Part shown: one piece after another, positions 29,331 to 37,153 of the stretch | How positions within the stretch are numbered: position 1 is the stretch's first letter | Layout of the letters: each line of letters opens with the position of its first letter | DNA from: Kineococcus sp. NBC_00420 | GTDB taxonomy: Bacteria; Actinomycetota; Actinomycetes; Actinomycetales; Kineococcaceae | NCBI RefSeq assembly: GCF_036021035.1 | Contig: NZ_CP107930.1 | Coordinates: forward strand, 4,674,006 to 4,738,005 | Direction: 5' to 3' | Length of the DNA: 64,000 nucleotides | Program-made: the position numbers and the translations under genes | Notes under the pieces: generated by a model | What the model was told of the DNA's origin: nothing | The model's database searches: none | What the model saw: the letters and a program-made list of their open reading frames with translations, nothing else

Positions 29331-29557
29331 CGGTCCCCGATCCATGTCCTGCGGTCTGCGGTGGTGCTCGGAGAACCGTAGGGGAGAGCTCGGACGGAAC
29401 GTGCCCCGCGGGGCGGGACAGGAGGGGGACTGGAGGGGACGGTGGGCCGAACGGGTGAGCGCGGCGGCTCGCCGGCGTCGGCGCAGGCGGCGCGGGAGGG
29501 CCGCGCAGGAGCGGGCGTCGACCTGGTGGACGACGGCCCACCGTCACCCGGTGGCGT

Positions 29558-29803
29558 TCACCGTTCGGCGCGTCCTCGCTGCGAGCGGGCGGCGCGGACG
29601 ACCACGACGTCGGCCAGGAGCAGCAGGACGAGGATCCCGACGAGCTTCAGCGCCGGGGCCCCGGTGACCTCGGCGTGGATGGTCACGCCGAGGACGAGGA
29701 CCGTCATCGCGACGAGGAGACCGCCGAACGTCTCCAGGTGCTGCGCGTTCCGGCGTGCGCGGACGACGTCGGTCGGGGCGCCGGGGCGGGGGGAGCGGGG
29801 CAC
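29558..29803 (-). CDS. Small two-helix membrane protein
   Basis: An 81-aa protein from a GTG at 29803. A polar, Arg-rich head (RARRNAQHLETFG) is followed by two hydrophobic helices (about residues 28-46 and 50-69) and a basic tail (RSQRGRAER). It lies 28 bp after the second sugar permease on the same strand and could be the last gene of that operon. There is no recognised family. The 212 bp between this gene and jetA, to 29557, contain no gene or clear signal that I can support apart from the putative jetA promoter. Confidence 0.6.
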   Translation of the reverse strand: MPRSPRPGAPTDVVRARRNAQHLETFGGLLVAMTVLVLGVTIHAEVTGAPALKLVGILVLLLLADVVVVRAARSQRGRAER

Positions 29804-29831
29804 GGCGGTCTCCTGGTCGAGTGGGGGTGTG

Positions 29832-30740
29832 TCAGCTCTTGACGCCGCCGGCGGTCAGGCCGGAGACGATGCGGCGCTGGAACACCAGCACCATGATGAT
29901 CAGCGGGACGGTGACGATCGTCCCGGCCGCCATGACCGCGGTGTACGGCTCCTGGTGGGGTTGGGCTCCGGCGAAGCTGGCGATCGCGACGGTGACCGGT
30001 TGCACCTTGTCCCCACCCAGCTGACTGGCGAGCAGGAACTCGTTCCAGGCCGCGGTGAAGGCCAGGATCGCGGTGGTGAAGATCCCGGGGGCGGCCAGCG
30101 GCAGGATGACCTTGCGGAAGGCCTGGCCGGGGGTGCACCCGTCCATGCGGGCGGACTCCTCCAGCTCCCAGGGCATCTCGGTGAAGAACGCCGTCAGCGT
30201 GTAGACCGTCAGCGGCAGGATGAACGAGATGTCCGGGATGATGAGGGCCTGGTAGGTGTTGATCCAGCCGATGTTGGTGAACAGCTGGAACAGCGGGGTG
30301 ACGAGGGCGACGCCGGGGAACATCGAGGCCCCCAGGATCAGGCCCAGGACGTAGAACTTCCCGCGGAACTCCAGCCGCGCCAGGGCGTAGGCGGTGAACA
30401 CGCCGACGACCAGACCCACCACGGTCGTGATGACCCCGATGACCACGCTGTTCAGCAGGGCCCGGCCGAAGTGGTTGCCGCGGGCGGTGGAGAAGGCCGT
30501 GCTGTAGTTCTCCCAGGTGACGTGCGTCGGCCACGGGGTGGTGTCGAAGGTGAAGCCGACGTCGCGGAAGCTCGTGACGATCATCCAGTAGAAGGGCAGC
30601 AGGCCCCACAGGCAGATGAGCACCACCCCGGCGTAGGTGAGGACGGCGCCCGGGACGTTGCGGCGCTGGACGACCTCCACGCCGGACGCGGTGACCTTGC
30701 CGCTGCGCCCGGTCGCGGTGCTGCGGGACGTGATCGCCAT
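29832..30740 (-). CDS. Sugar ABC transporter permease, MalG-like
   Basis: Inner-membrane permease, 302 aa, of the binding-protein-dependent carbohydrate importers (CUT1 type). It has six predicted helices and the EAA motif, here ESARMDGCTPGQAFRKVILPL near residue 195, where the cytoplasmic loop docks with the ATPase. It is nearly contiguous with the MalF-like gene (1-bp gap). Together with the upstream binding protein it forms an importer for an oligosaccharide or disaccharide whose identity cannot be read from the sequence. No ATPase gene is linked, so a shared MsiK-type ATPase elsewhere is expected. Confidence 0.93.
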   Translation of the reverse strand: MAITSRSTATGRSGKVTASGVEVVQRRNVPGAVLTYAGVVLICLWGLLPFYWMIVTSFRDVGFTFDTTPWPTHVTWENYSTAFSTARGNHFGRALLNSVVIGVITTVVGLVVGVFTAYALARLEFRGKFYVLGLILGASMFPGVALVTPLFQLFTNIGWINTYQALIIPDISFILPLTVYTLTAFFTEMPWELEESARMDGCTPGQAFRKVILPLAAPGIFTTAILAFTAAWNEFLLASQLGGDKVQPVTVAIASFAGAQPHQEPYTAVMAAGTIVTVPLIIMVLVFQRRIVSGLTAGGVKS

Positions 30741-30741
30741 C

Positions 30742-31758
30742 TCAGACCGCCTTCTTCGTCTTCGGTGCCCGCTGCTCGGTGACGTTGGCGCCCAGGAACT
30801 TGATGAAGACGAACGCCACCGCGAACACGATGAGGAACGTCAGCGTCGACAACGCCGAGGCGGCGTTGAAACCCGTCCGGACCTGGTCGACGACGAGCAT
30901 CGACAACGTCGAGGTGTCTCCGGCCCCGCCGGTGAGGATCTTCGGGAGGTCGTACATGCGCAGGGTGTCCAGGGTGCGGAAGAGCACCGCGACGATGAGG
31001 GCGGGACGGACCAGCGGCAGGGTGATGTAGCGGAACCGCTGCCACGCGCTCGCGCCGTCCATCTTGGAGGCCTCGTAGACGCTGCCGTCGATGACCTGCA
31101 GACCGGCGAGGATCAGCAGGGCCATGAACGGGGCCGTCTTCCAGGTGTCGGCGATGATGATCGCCGCCTTGGGCGGCCATCCCTCGCCGGTCCACAGGAT
31201 GTTCGTCCCGAGGACCTTGTTGGCGATCCCGTCGTAGGCGAAGATGAAGTACCAGAGCTTGGCGGTGACCGCCGTCGGGATGGCCCACGGCACCAGGACG
31301 CTGGCGCGCAGGATGGCCCGGCCCTTGAAGTCGCGGTGCATGACGAGGGCGAAGACGAACCCGAGCACCGTCTCCAGGGAGACGGCCACGACGGTGAAGA
31401 GGAACGTCACACCCGTCGCGGTCCAGAACTGCGACCCGAGGGTCCCGGGCGGGCACGAGAAGGCGCCGCTGCCGCAGTCCTGCAGGAGCCACAGCTTGTA
31501 GTTCGAGACGCCGGCGAACCCGCCCTCGACGAACATCCCGGTGGTCGGGTCGAGCCCGGCGTCCTTCGTGAACGACTGGGAGACGGCCGAGACGACCGGG
31601 TACAGGATGACGATGGCGAGCAGGATCAGGGTGGGGGCGATGAGGACGGCGGCACGCCGTCCGGAACCGTCGTGCAGGCTGGCGCGTTTCCCCGAGGGGT
31701 TCAGCGGGGGTTTGCCCTGCGCGAACTCGCCGGTGGCCACACCGGACGTGGAGCTCAT
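30742..31758 (-). CDS. Sugar ABC transporter permease, MalF-like
   Basis: Partner permease, 338 aa. A long N-terminal cytoplasmic stretch precedes the first helix (VLIAPTLILLAIVILYPVV). The periplasmic loop between helices 1 and 2 contains two cysteines (LLQDCGSGAFSCPPG) that could form a disulfide. The EAA loop is EASKMDGASAWQRFRYITLPL near residue 235. It pairs with the MalG-like protein immediately downstream. A perfect 14-bp hairpin in the gap between the binding-protein gene and this start may lower permease expression relative to the binding protein. Confidence 0.93.
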   Translation of the reverse strand: MSSTSGVATGEFAQGKPPLNPSGKRASLHDGSGRRAAVLIAPTLILLAIVILYPVVSAVSQSFTKDAGLDPTTGMFVEGGFAGVSNYKLWLLQDCGSGAFSCPPGTLGSQFWTATGVTFLFTVVAVSLETVLGFVFALVMHRDFKGRAILRASVLVPWAIPTAVTAKLWYFIFAYDGIANKVLGTNILWTGEGWPPKAAIIIADTWKTAPFMALLILAGLQVIDGSVYEASKMDGASAWQRFRYITLPLVRPALIVAVLFRTLDTLRMYDLPKILTGGAGDTSTLSMLVVDQVRTGFNAASALSTLTFLIVFAVAFVFIKFLGANVTEQRAPKTKKAV

Positions 31759-31780
31759 GGGTCCTCCTCAGGACTCGTCC

Positions 31781-31812
31781 CCGGGGGCGGGACGTCGGCG
31801 TCCCGCCCCCGG
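31781..31812 (-). terminator. Perfect intra-operon hairpin between binding-protein and permease genes
   Basis: The arms CCGGGGGCGGGACG (31781-31794) and CGTCCCGCCCCCGG (31799-31812) are exact complements of 14 bp with a TCGG tetraloop. It lies just after the binding-protein stop and 23 bp before the permease start. There is no U-tract. It is likely a 3'-end stabiliser or partial terminator that raises binding protein above permease. Confidence 0.75.
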
Positions 31813-31827
31813 TTCACGGCTTCCGGG

Positions 31828-33132
31828 TCACTTGCCGCCGGAGATGGCGTTCTGGAGCGAGGCCTGCATGTCCTTCAGCGCGGCGTCGGTGGTCTTGCTG
31901 CCGGACACCGCGGCGAAGGCGTTGTCCTGGATGGCCTTGGTGACGGCCGGGTAGAACGGCGTCACCGGCCGCGGCACGGCGTTCTCGATGGAGGTCTTCA
32001 GCTCGGGCAGGTACGGGAACTGCTGGACGAGCGCCGGGTCGTCGTAGAGGGAGGCGATGACCGGAGCCGCGGAACCCTTGGTCAGCCAGTCCTTCTGGAT
32101 CTCCTCGGACTGCAGGAACTTGACGAACTCGAAGGCGGTCTTCTTGTGGTCGGAGTACACGCTGACGGCGGCGGCGTGACCGCCGAGGCTCGACGCGCCC
32201 GGCTTGCCGTCACCGCCGCCGGGGAGCACCGCGACGCCGAAGGTGTCCTTCACCGTCGAGGATCCGTCGGTCTTGGCCAGGCTGTAGACGTAGGGCCAGT
32301 TGCGCAGGAACAGCAGCTTGCCGTCCTCGAAGGACTGCCGGCCCTGTTCCTCCTGGTAGGTGGTGGCCTGCTTGGGGATGTTGCCGTCCTTGAAGCCCTG
32401 GACCAGGGCGTCCAGGCCCTTCTTGGCCTCGGGGGTGTCGACGGTGGCCTTCTTGCCGTCCTCGGACAGGACCGAGCCGCCGAAGGTGTTGATGGCCTCG
32501 GCGACGTTCACGGTAAGGCCCTCGTACTGGGAGTACTGCCCGGCGTAGCAGTCGATGCCGTTCTGCTTCGCGATGCTGCACATGGACATCATCTCGTCCC
32601 ACGACTTCGGCGGGGTGGGGACGAGGTCCTTGCGGTAGTAGAGCAGCCCGCCGTCGGAACTGGTGGGGCCGGCGTAGAGGGTCTTGTTGTAGGTCTCGGC
32701 GGTGACGGTCGCCGGCAGCAGGCCCGAGGTGTCCAGGGCGAACTCGCCGGTGAGGGGCTGCAGCCACCCCTTGGCCGCGAACTCCGACGTCCAGATGTTG
32801 TCGACGCTGACGACGTCGTAGTCGGCGTTCTTGGCCTGGAAGTTCTGCACGAGGTCGTCGTGCTGCTGGTCGGCCTGGTCGGTCTGCTCCTTGAGCGTGA
32901 CCTTCTCGTCGGGGTGCGCGGCGTTCCACTTGTCGACGGCCGGCTGGACGATGTTGCTGTTGTCCTTGCCCTGCACGTAGGTGATGGGACCGGTGGAGTT
33001 CCCGGCGGCGGCGGCGTCGCCGGACCCGCCGGAGTCGTTGCCGCCACCGCAGGCGGCGAGGACGAGGATGCTGCTCGCCGCGAGGGCGAGGGAGTGGGTG
33101 GCCTTGCGCGAAAGGCGGGACGTGCCGAACAC
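31828..33132 (-). CDS. Extracellular sugar-binding lipoprotein of an ABC importer
   Basis: Solute-binding protein of the CUT1 family, 434 aa. The signal peptide ends in the lipobox LAAC with C28 as the lipidated residue, followed by a Gly/Ser/Asp-rich linker. The mature part shows the two-domain sugar-binding fold with DYDVVSVDNIWTSEFA, LLYYRKDLV and FLRNWPYVYSLA, motifs typical of trehalose, maltose and related binders. The GTG start at 33132 follows AGGAGAA. It is divergent from a LacI regulator, with two operators in the shared promoter region, and is the first gene of the transporter operon. Confidence 0.93.
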   Translation of the reverse strand: MFGTSRLSRKATHSLALAASSILVLAACGGGNDSGGSGDAAAAGNSTGPITYVQGKDNSNIVQPAVDKWNAAHPDEKVTLKEQTDQADQQHDDLVQNFQAKNADYDVVSVDNIWTSEFAAKGWLQPLTGEFALDTSGLLPATVTAETYNKTLYAGPTSSDGGLLYYRKDLVPTPPKSWDEMMSMCSIAKQNGIDCYAGQYSQYEGLTVNVAEAINTFGGSVLSEDGKKATVDTPEAKKGLDALVQGFKDGNIPKQATTYQEEQGRQSFEDGKLLFLRNWPYVYSLAKTDGSSTVKDTFGVAVLPGGGDGKPGASSLGGHAAAVSVYSDHKKTAFEFVKFLQSEEIQKDWLTKGSAAPVIASLYDDPALVQQFPYLPELKTSIENAVPRPVTPFYPAVTKAIQDNAFAAVSGSKTTDAALKDMQASLQNAISGGK

Positions 33133-33297
33133 AGCGTTCTCCTCTTCGTCGAGAGCAGGCGGGAACTCCCGCCGGGAGTGCAGCAGGGCACTCCGGCGCC
33201 TCCGGGTGCCTTCGACCGGGGTTCCACGGCGAACCCGGACCGGCTGGAGAACTACACACCCGACGGTTCCCGAGCGTCAACGCGCAACCGGCCGCCG

Positions 33298-33311
33298 CGC
33301 AAGCGGTTGCG
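33298..33311 (+). promoter_or_regulatory. LacI-type operator 1 (imperfect)
   Basis: CGCAAGCGGTTGCG is a palindrome with 12 of 14 positions symmetric and the GCAA...TTGC arms of LacI/GalR-family operators. It lies 39 bp centre to centre from operator 2, in the region between the divergent regulator and transporter genes. Confidence 0.7.
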
Positions 33312-33336
33312 TGCACGAATCCGCAGGTCAGCTCTC

Positions 33337-33350
33337 CGCAAGCGCTTGCG
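33337..33350 (+). promoter_or_regulatory. LacI-type operator 2 (perfect)
   Basis: CGCAAGCGCTTGCG is an exact 14-bp palindrome with the CG centre typical of LacI/GalR operators. With operator 1 it probably lets the adjacent LacI protein repress the sugar importer, and possibly its own gene. Confidence 0.78.
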
Positions 33351-33508
33351 TTGCACTTTGGTAACACAGGCGATTGTGGCACCCGGTCCGCGGGGCGGGA
33401 ACTGGACCGGGGCGGGTTTCCGGGTGTTGCATTCCTGCCATGCCCGCGACGTCGCGTTCTCCGTCCCGACCCGGGAACCGTTCCCAGCCCCCGGTGTCCG
33501 AGGTCCGC

Positions 33509-34504
33509 ATGGCGGACGTCGCCGAGCGCGCGGGGGTCTCGCTGGGCACGGTGTCGCGGGCGCTGCGTGGTCTCGAAGGCGTGAGCGCGGCGACGCGCGA
33601 GCGGATCCGGGAGGTGGCGGCGGAACTCGACTACGTCGTGAACCCGGAGGCCGCCGCGCTGGCCGGGCGTTCCACCGGCAGGGTGGCCGTCGTCCTGCAC
33701 GACCTGACCACCTGGTACGGCAGTTCCGTCGTCCTGGGGCTCGAACGCAGACTCCGCCCCGCCGGCCTCGACCTCCTCGTGCGCTGCGTCGACGAGCCCG
33801 AGGACCGGGTCGAGTTCTTCGCCCGGATGCCGGTGCGCCGCAAGGTGGACGCCCTCGTCGTCGTCGCGATGGCGCTGACCCCGGGGGAGTTCGCCAAGCT
33901 GGACGACGCCGGGGTGGTGGCCGTCGCCGCGGGCAGCCACTCCGAGACCGTGCCGTCCGTCTCCGTCGACGACGTCCTCGCCGCGCAGCAGGCCGTCAAC
34001 CACCTGCTCCAGCTCGGCCACCGGCGCATCGCGATGCTGAACACCGTCGCCGACTCCGACCGGGCCTGGCAGGCGCAGCAGGACCGCGAGGAGGGGTACC
34101 GGACGGCGATGGCGATGGCGGGGATCCCCGTGGACGAGGAACTCGTCGTCTCGTGGTCGGGGGGTTCGCGCGGCGGGGCGCAGGGCATGGACCGGTTGCT
34201 GTCCGGTCGCCGGTCCCCGACCGGGGTGTTCGCCTTCTCCGACGAGGTGGCCCTGGGGGCCATCCGCAGCCTGCGACGCGCCGGCATCGAGGTGGCCCGG
34301 CACATGTCGGTGATCGGGATCGACGACCACCCGTTGGCCGAGCTCACGGACCTGACGACGGTGGCCCAGGACCCGGAGGCGCTCGGGTCCGCCGCGGGGC
34401 AGAAGGTCCTGGACCTGTTGCAGGGGCGCCCGGTGCGTGACACGGGGTGCTTCCCCACCCGTCTCGTCGTGCGGGGGACGACGGCGCCGCCGTTCAGCGG
34501 GTGA
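33509..34504 (+). CDS. LacI-family transcriptional regulator
   Basis: Sugar-responsive repressor, about 331 aa from the ATG at 33509, which has a CGAGG site 5 nt before it. A GTG at 33494 or an ATG at 33440 would lengthen the N-terminus. The first helix-turn-helix is MADVAERAGVSLGTVSRALRG, followed by the hinge-helix region NPEAAALAGRST and a periplasmic-binding-like effector domain ending with the VIGIDDHPLAELTDLTTV segment typical of the family. It most likely controls the divergent sugar importer through the CGCAAGCG palindromes at 33298 and 33337. Its stop region overlaps the convergent ArsB-like gene by 11 bp. Confidence 0.93.
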   Translation: MADVAERAGVSLGTVSRALRGLEGVSAATRERIREVAAELDYVVNPEAAALAGRSTGRVAVVLHDLTTWYGSSVVLGLERRLRPAGLDLLVRCVDEPEDRVEFFARMPVRRKVDALVVVAMALTPGEFAKLDDAGVVAVAAGSHSETVPSVSVDDVLAAQQAVNHLLQLGHRRIAMLNTVADSDRAWQAQQDREEGYRTAMAMAGIPVDEELVVSWSGGSRGGAQGMDRLLSGRRSPTGVFAFSDEVALGAIRSLRRAGIEVARHMSVIGIDDHPLAELTDLTTVAQDPEALGSAAGQKVLDLLQGRPVRDTGCFPTRLVVRGTTAPPFSG

Positions 34505-35642
34505 GCTGCAGGGCGGCGACGGCGAGCGGGACGCAGACGAGGACGCCGACCAGACCCAGCAGGGCGAAGCGCGGCAACGAGATCGTCACCCCGCGGGCCT
34601 TGCAGCGGTCCAGCCAGAGCAGCGTCGCGAGCGAGGCCCAGGGGGTCACGAGCGGTCCGAGGTTCACCCCGATCAGCACGGCGACGAGCCGGTGCGCGCT
34701 ACCCGCGAGGGGTTCCACCGCGAGGTAGGCGGGGAGGTTGTCGGCGACGTTCGCGGTCAGGGCCGCCGTCCCGGCGAGCTGCAGGTGGTCCAGGAACCCC
34801 TCACCCGTCCCGGCGAGCGGTCGCAGCAGGTCCTCGAGGCCGTGGACCTGGGCCGTCTCGACGACGAGGAACAACCCGCTCACCAGGACGACCGTCCGCC
34901 AGGGGAGCAGGGAGAACCTCAGGGCGTCGCGCTTGCGGACCGCGAACACCACGGCCAGCACGACGGCGGCGACGGCGGCGGGGATCGCCGGGGTGATGCC
35001 GCTGACGAAGGCCGGTGCGAGCAGGCAGCAGACGACGGCCGCCGTCCAGAACGTCACCGGATCCCGTTCCGGCGCAGGCGGTGGTGCGCCGTAGGTCCCG
35101 CGCAGGGACCGTCGGTGCGCGAGCCCGAGGACGAGCACGGCCCCCACCAGACCGGCCAGGAACGGTGCCCAGGTGAGGGCGGTGAAACCCGCCGTCCCGG
35201 AGACCCCGAAACCCTTCATGGTGTCGAGGCCGATGAGGTTCGTGAGGTTGCTGACCGGCAGCAGCAGCGACGTCGTGTTCGCCAGCCACACCGTCGTCAC
35301 CGCGAACGGCAACGGGTTCAGCTTCAGCTGGGCAGCCAGGGCGAGGACGACCGGGGTGAGCAGGACCGCGGTGGTGTCCAGCGACAGGACGACCGTCGCG
35401 AGGGTGCCCAGGACGACGACGAGCAGCCACAGCAGCCAGGTCCGGCCACGGCCCGCGCGGGCCGCGAGCCGGGCGGCCGCGTCGAAGACCCCCGCGGCGT
35501 CGGCGAGTTCGGCCACGACCGTGACGGCCAGCAGGAAGGCGAGGACGGGGGCGGCGCGTCCGGCGACCTCGTGGAGGCCGTCACCCCCCAGCAGGCCGGT
35601 CGCGACGACGGCGACCCCGGCGAGTCCACAGATCCACCACAC
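34494..35642 (-). CDS. ArsB/SLC13-type membrane permease
   Basis: A 382-aa integral membrane protein with about ten helices, beginning at a GTG (35642). It resembles the ArsB/NhaD-type ion-transporter superfamily: a two-repeat layout with VVLSLDTTAVLLTPVV and TTSLLLPVSNLTNLI in the first half and a mirrored TANVADNLPAYLAVEPL plus GVNLGPLVTPWASLATLLW in the second. These match the SNxxN/DN features of arsenite or anion permeases. No arsR or arsC is nearby, so arsenite export cannot be assumed. It is separated by 1 bp from yaaA upstream and may be co-transcribed with it. Confidence 0.82.
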   Translation of the reverse strand: MWWICGLAGVAVVATGLLGGDGLHEVAGRAAPVLAFLLAVTVVAELADAAGVFDAAARLAARAGRGRTWLLWLLVVVLGTLATVVLSLDTTAVLLTPVVLALAAQLKLNPLPFAVTTVWLANTTSLLLPVSNLTNLIGLDTMKGFGVSGTAGFTALTWAPFLAGLVGAVLVLGLAHRRSLRGTYGAPPPAPERDPVTFWTAAVVCCLLAPAFVSGITPAIPAAVAAVVLAVVFAVRKRDALRFSLLPWRTVVLVSGLFLVVETAQVHGLEDLLRPLAGTGEGFLDHLQLAGTAALTANVADNLPAYLAVEPLAGSAHRLVAVLIGVNLGPLVTPWASLATLLWLDRCKARGVTISLPRFALLGLVGVLVCVPLAVAALQLTR

Positions 35643-35643
35643 G

Positions 35644-36387
35644 TCAGCGTGCCTCCACCTCGAGGGTCCAGGAACCCCCGCGTCGTGCCGGTTCGAGCAG
35701 CTTCGCGTCGAAGGCCTCGGACACCGCGTCGTGCAGGGCGCCGGGGTTCTTCGGGGCGCGACCCCCGCGGGTGAGCAGGTGCCGGGCGAGCAGGCCGCGG
35801 GTGTGCTTGGCGGAGTGCGAGACGACCTTCCCGCCGGCGAGGACGCGGACCCCGACGGTGCGGGCGGCGGTCTCGCCCCCGGGGACCCACGCCGCCGCGT
35901 AGGCGGCGGAACGGCAGTCGACGACGACGCCCTCGGGGGCGAGCACCGCGGTGAGCCGAGGGCGCCAGAAGGAGGCCAGCGGACCGATCCCCGGCAGGCT
36001 CGTGCCCATCGAGAGCCGGTAGCCGGGGACCCGGTCCCGGGGTCGCAGGACCCCCCAGAGGGCCGAGAAGACCAGTACCTTCCGGGCTGCGGTCGCGGGC
36101 AGGGTCGAGAGGCCGAGGGCGTCGTGGAGGACACCGGTGTAGACCTGCGACACCTTCGCGGCCGGTCGGGTCCACAGCGTCGTGTTGGCGGCGACGACGT
36201 CGGCGAGGCTCGCCCCGGCGCCCAGGACCTCGGGGGCGTCGGGTCGGGCGGAGACCTCGACGAGCGCGTCGAGCACCTGCTCCCGGGCCGCGGTGAGTTC
36301 GGGGGACGACAGTGCGTCGAGACGGACGGGCGTGCCGCGTCGCGGGCCCGCCCACTTGGTCTCCGACGGGGGGAGCAGCACGAGCAC
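35644..36387 (-). CDS. yaaA: Peroxide stress protein YaaA (DUF328)
   Basis: A 247-aa protein of the YaaA family, which in E. coli lowers free intracellular iron and DNA damage during hydrogen peroxide stress. Family wording includes LLPPSETKW at the start, FSALWGVLRPRDRVPGYRLSMG in the middle and VVSHSAKHTRGLLARHLL towards the end. I chose the GTG at 36387, which starts right at the conserved N-terminal strand. A TAGGCT -10 motif ends 8 nt before it, suggesting a leaderless transcript. The longer ORF would run through the antisense of rnpB and is rejected. It is divergent from rnpB, the two promoters sharing about 40 bp. Confidence 0.9.
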   Translation of the reverse strand: MLVLLPPSETKWAGPRRGTPVRLDALSSPELTAAREQVLDALVEVSARPDAPEVLGAGASLADVVAANTTLWTRPAAKVSQVYTGVLHDALGLSTLPATAARKVLVFSALWGVLRPRDRVPGYRLSMGTSLPGIGPLASFWRPRLTAVLAPEGVVVDCRSAAYAAAWVPGGETAARTVGVRVLAGGKVVSHSAKHTRGLLARHLLTRGGRAPKNPGALHDAVSEAFDAKLLEPARRGGSWTLEVEAR

Positions 36388-36428
36388 GAGGCGGGAGCCT
36401 ACGGGGTGATGCTCTAAGCTTCCTGAAG

Positions 36429-36803
36429 GACGAGTCGGCCGGGCGACCGCGTCGGTCGGGGTGACCCGATCGCCGAGGAAAGTCCGGACTCCACAGGGCA
36501 GGGTGGTGGCCAACAGCCACCCGGGGTGACCCGCGGGACAGTGCCACAGAGAGCAGACCGCCTCTCCGCTCCGGCGGAGGGGTAAGGGTGAAACGGTGGT
36601 GCAAGAGACCACCAGCGTGCTGGGTGACCAGTGCGGCTAGGTAAACCCCACCCGGAGCAAGACCAGACAGACGGCGTTCGAGGGCTGCCCGCCCGAGTCG
36701 TCGGGTAGGTCGCTTGAGGCGTGCGGCAACGCACGTCCTAGAGGGATGGTCGCCGCCCGCTCCCCGGAGCGGGTACAGGATCCGGCTTACAGGCCGGCTC
36801 GTC
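36429..36803 (+). ncRNA. rnpB: RNase P RNA (bacterial class A)
   Basis: The catalytic RNA that removes 5' leaders from pre-tRNAs, about 375 nt. Conserved pieces appear in order: GAGGAAAGTCCGGACTCC (about 36474), GGTAAGGGTGAAACGG (about 36581), GCAAGAGACCACC, GTAAACCCCACCCGGAGCAAGACC in parts, AGAGGGATGG (about 36740) and ACAGGATCCGGCTTACAGG near the end. The P1 helix forms between GACGAGTCGG (36429-36438) and CCGGCTCGTC (36794-36803), which sets the ends. A TAAGCT -10 at 36415-36420 precedes the 5' end by 8 nt. Confidence 0.97.
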
Positions 36804-36806
36804 CGC

Positions 36807-37115
36807 TCACACCCTGGTCCAGATCGCCGCCCAGATGCGGGCCGCGGCCAGGAAGTCCTGGAACGCCGGCGGCTGGGCGTGGACGACGAAGGTCCGCTCG
36901 CCGAGGTGCAGCGCGAGGCCCACGTCGGAGACGTCGACACCGAAGGACCGCAGTTCGGCGGCCAGGTCCGCGGGCAGGTGGGCGTGCGGGGACAGGGTCA
37001 GCAGGTCGCCCTGCACGGCCGGTTCCAACTGTCGCCACCACGACGCGAGCGCGTCACTCTGTTGCTGCACTGCAAGGTTGTCGGCCGATCCGGCGCCGGC
37101 TGCAGCGGGCGTCAC
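36807..37115 (-). CDS. Small hypothetical protein
   Basis: A 102-aa protein, convergent with rnpB and ending 4 bp from its 3' end. It starts at a GTG (37115). An Ala/Gln-rich head is followed by a Trp-containing helix (SWWRQLEPAVQGDLL), a beta-like middle (VSDVGLALHLGERTFVVH) and a C-terminal helix with two Trp (AARIWAAIWTRV). No family, signal peptide or membrane segment is recognised. Composition resembles the neighbouring genes, so it is probably expressed, but the support is modest. Confidence 0.5.
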   Translation of the reverse strand: MTPAAAGAGSADNLAVQQQSDALASWWRQLEPAVQGDLLTLSPHAHLPADLAAELRSFGVDVSDVGLALHLGERTFVVHAQPPAFQDFLAAARIWAAIWTRV

Positions 37116-37153
37116 CCGCCCGGACCTGCAGCGTCACCCGGTCAGCCGGACCG

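Noticed and set aside
34494-35642. Arsenite efflux pump assignment
   Set aside because: Fold-level similarity to ArsB only; no arsR, arsC or arsenic-type operator nearby.
35644-36612. Longer yaaA reading to 36612
   Set aside because: The extension is antisense to the conserved RNase P RNA; the family N-terminus begins at 36387.
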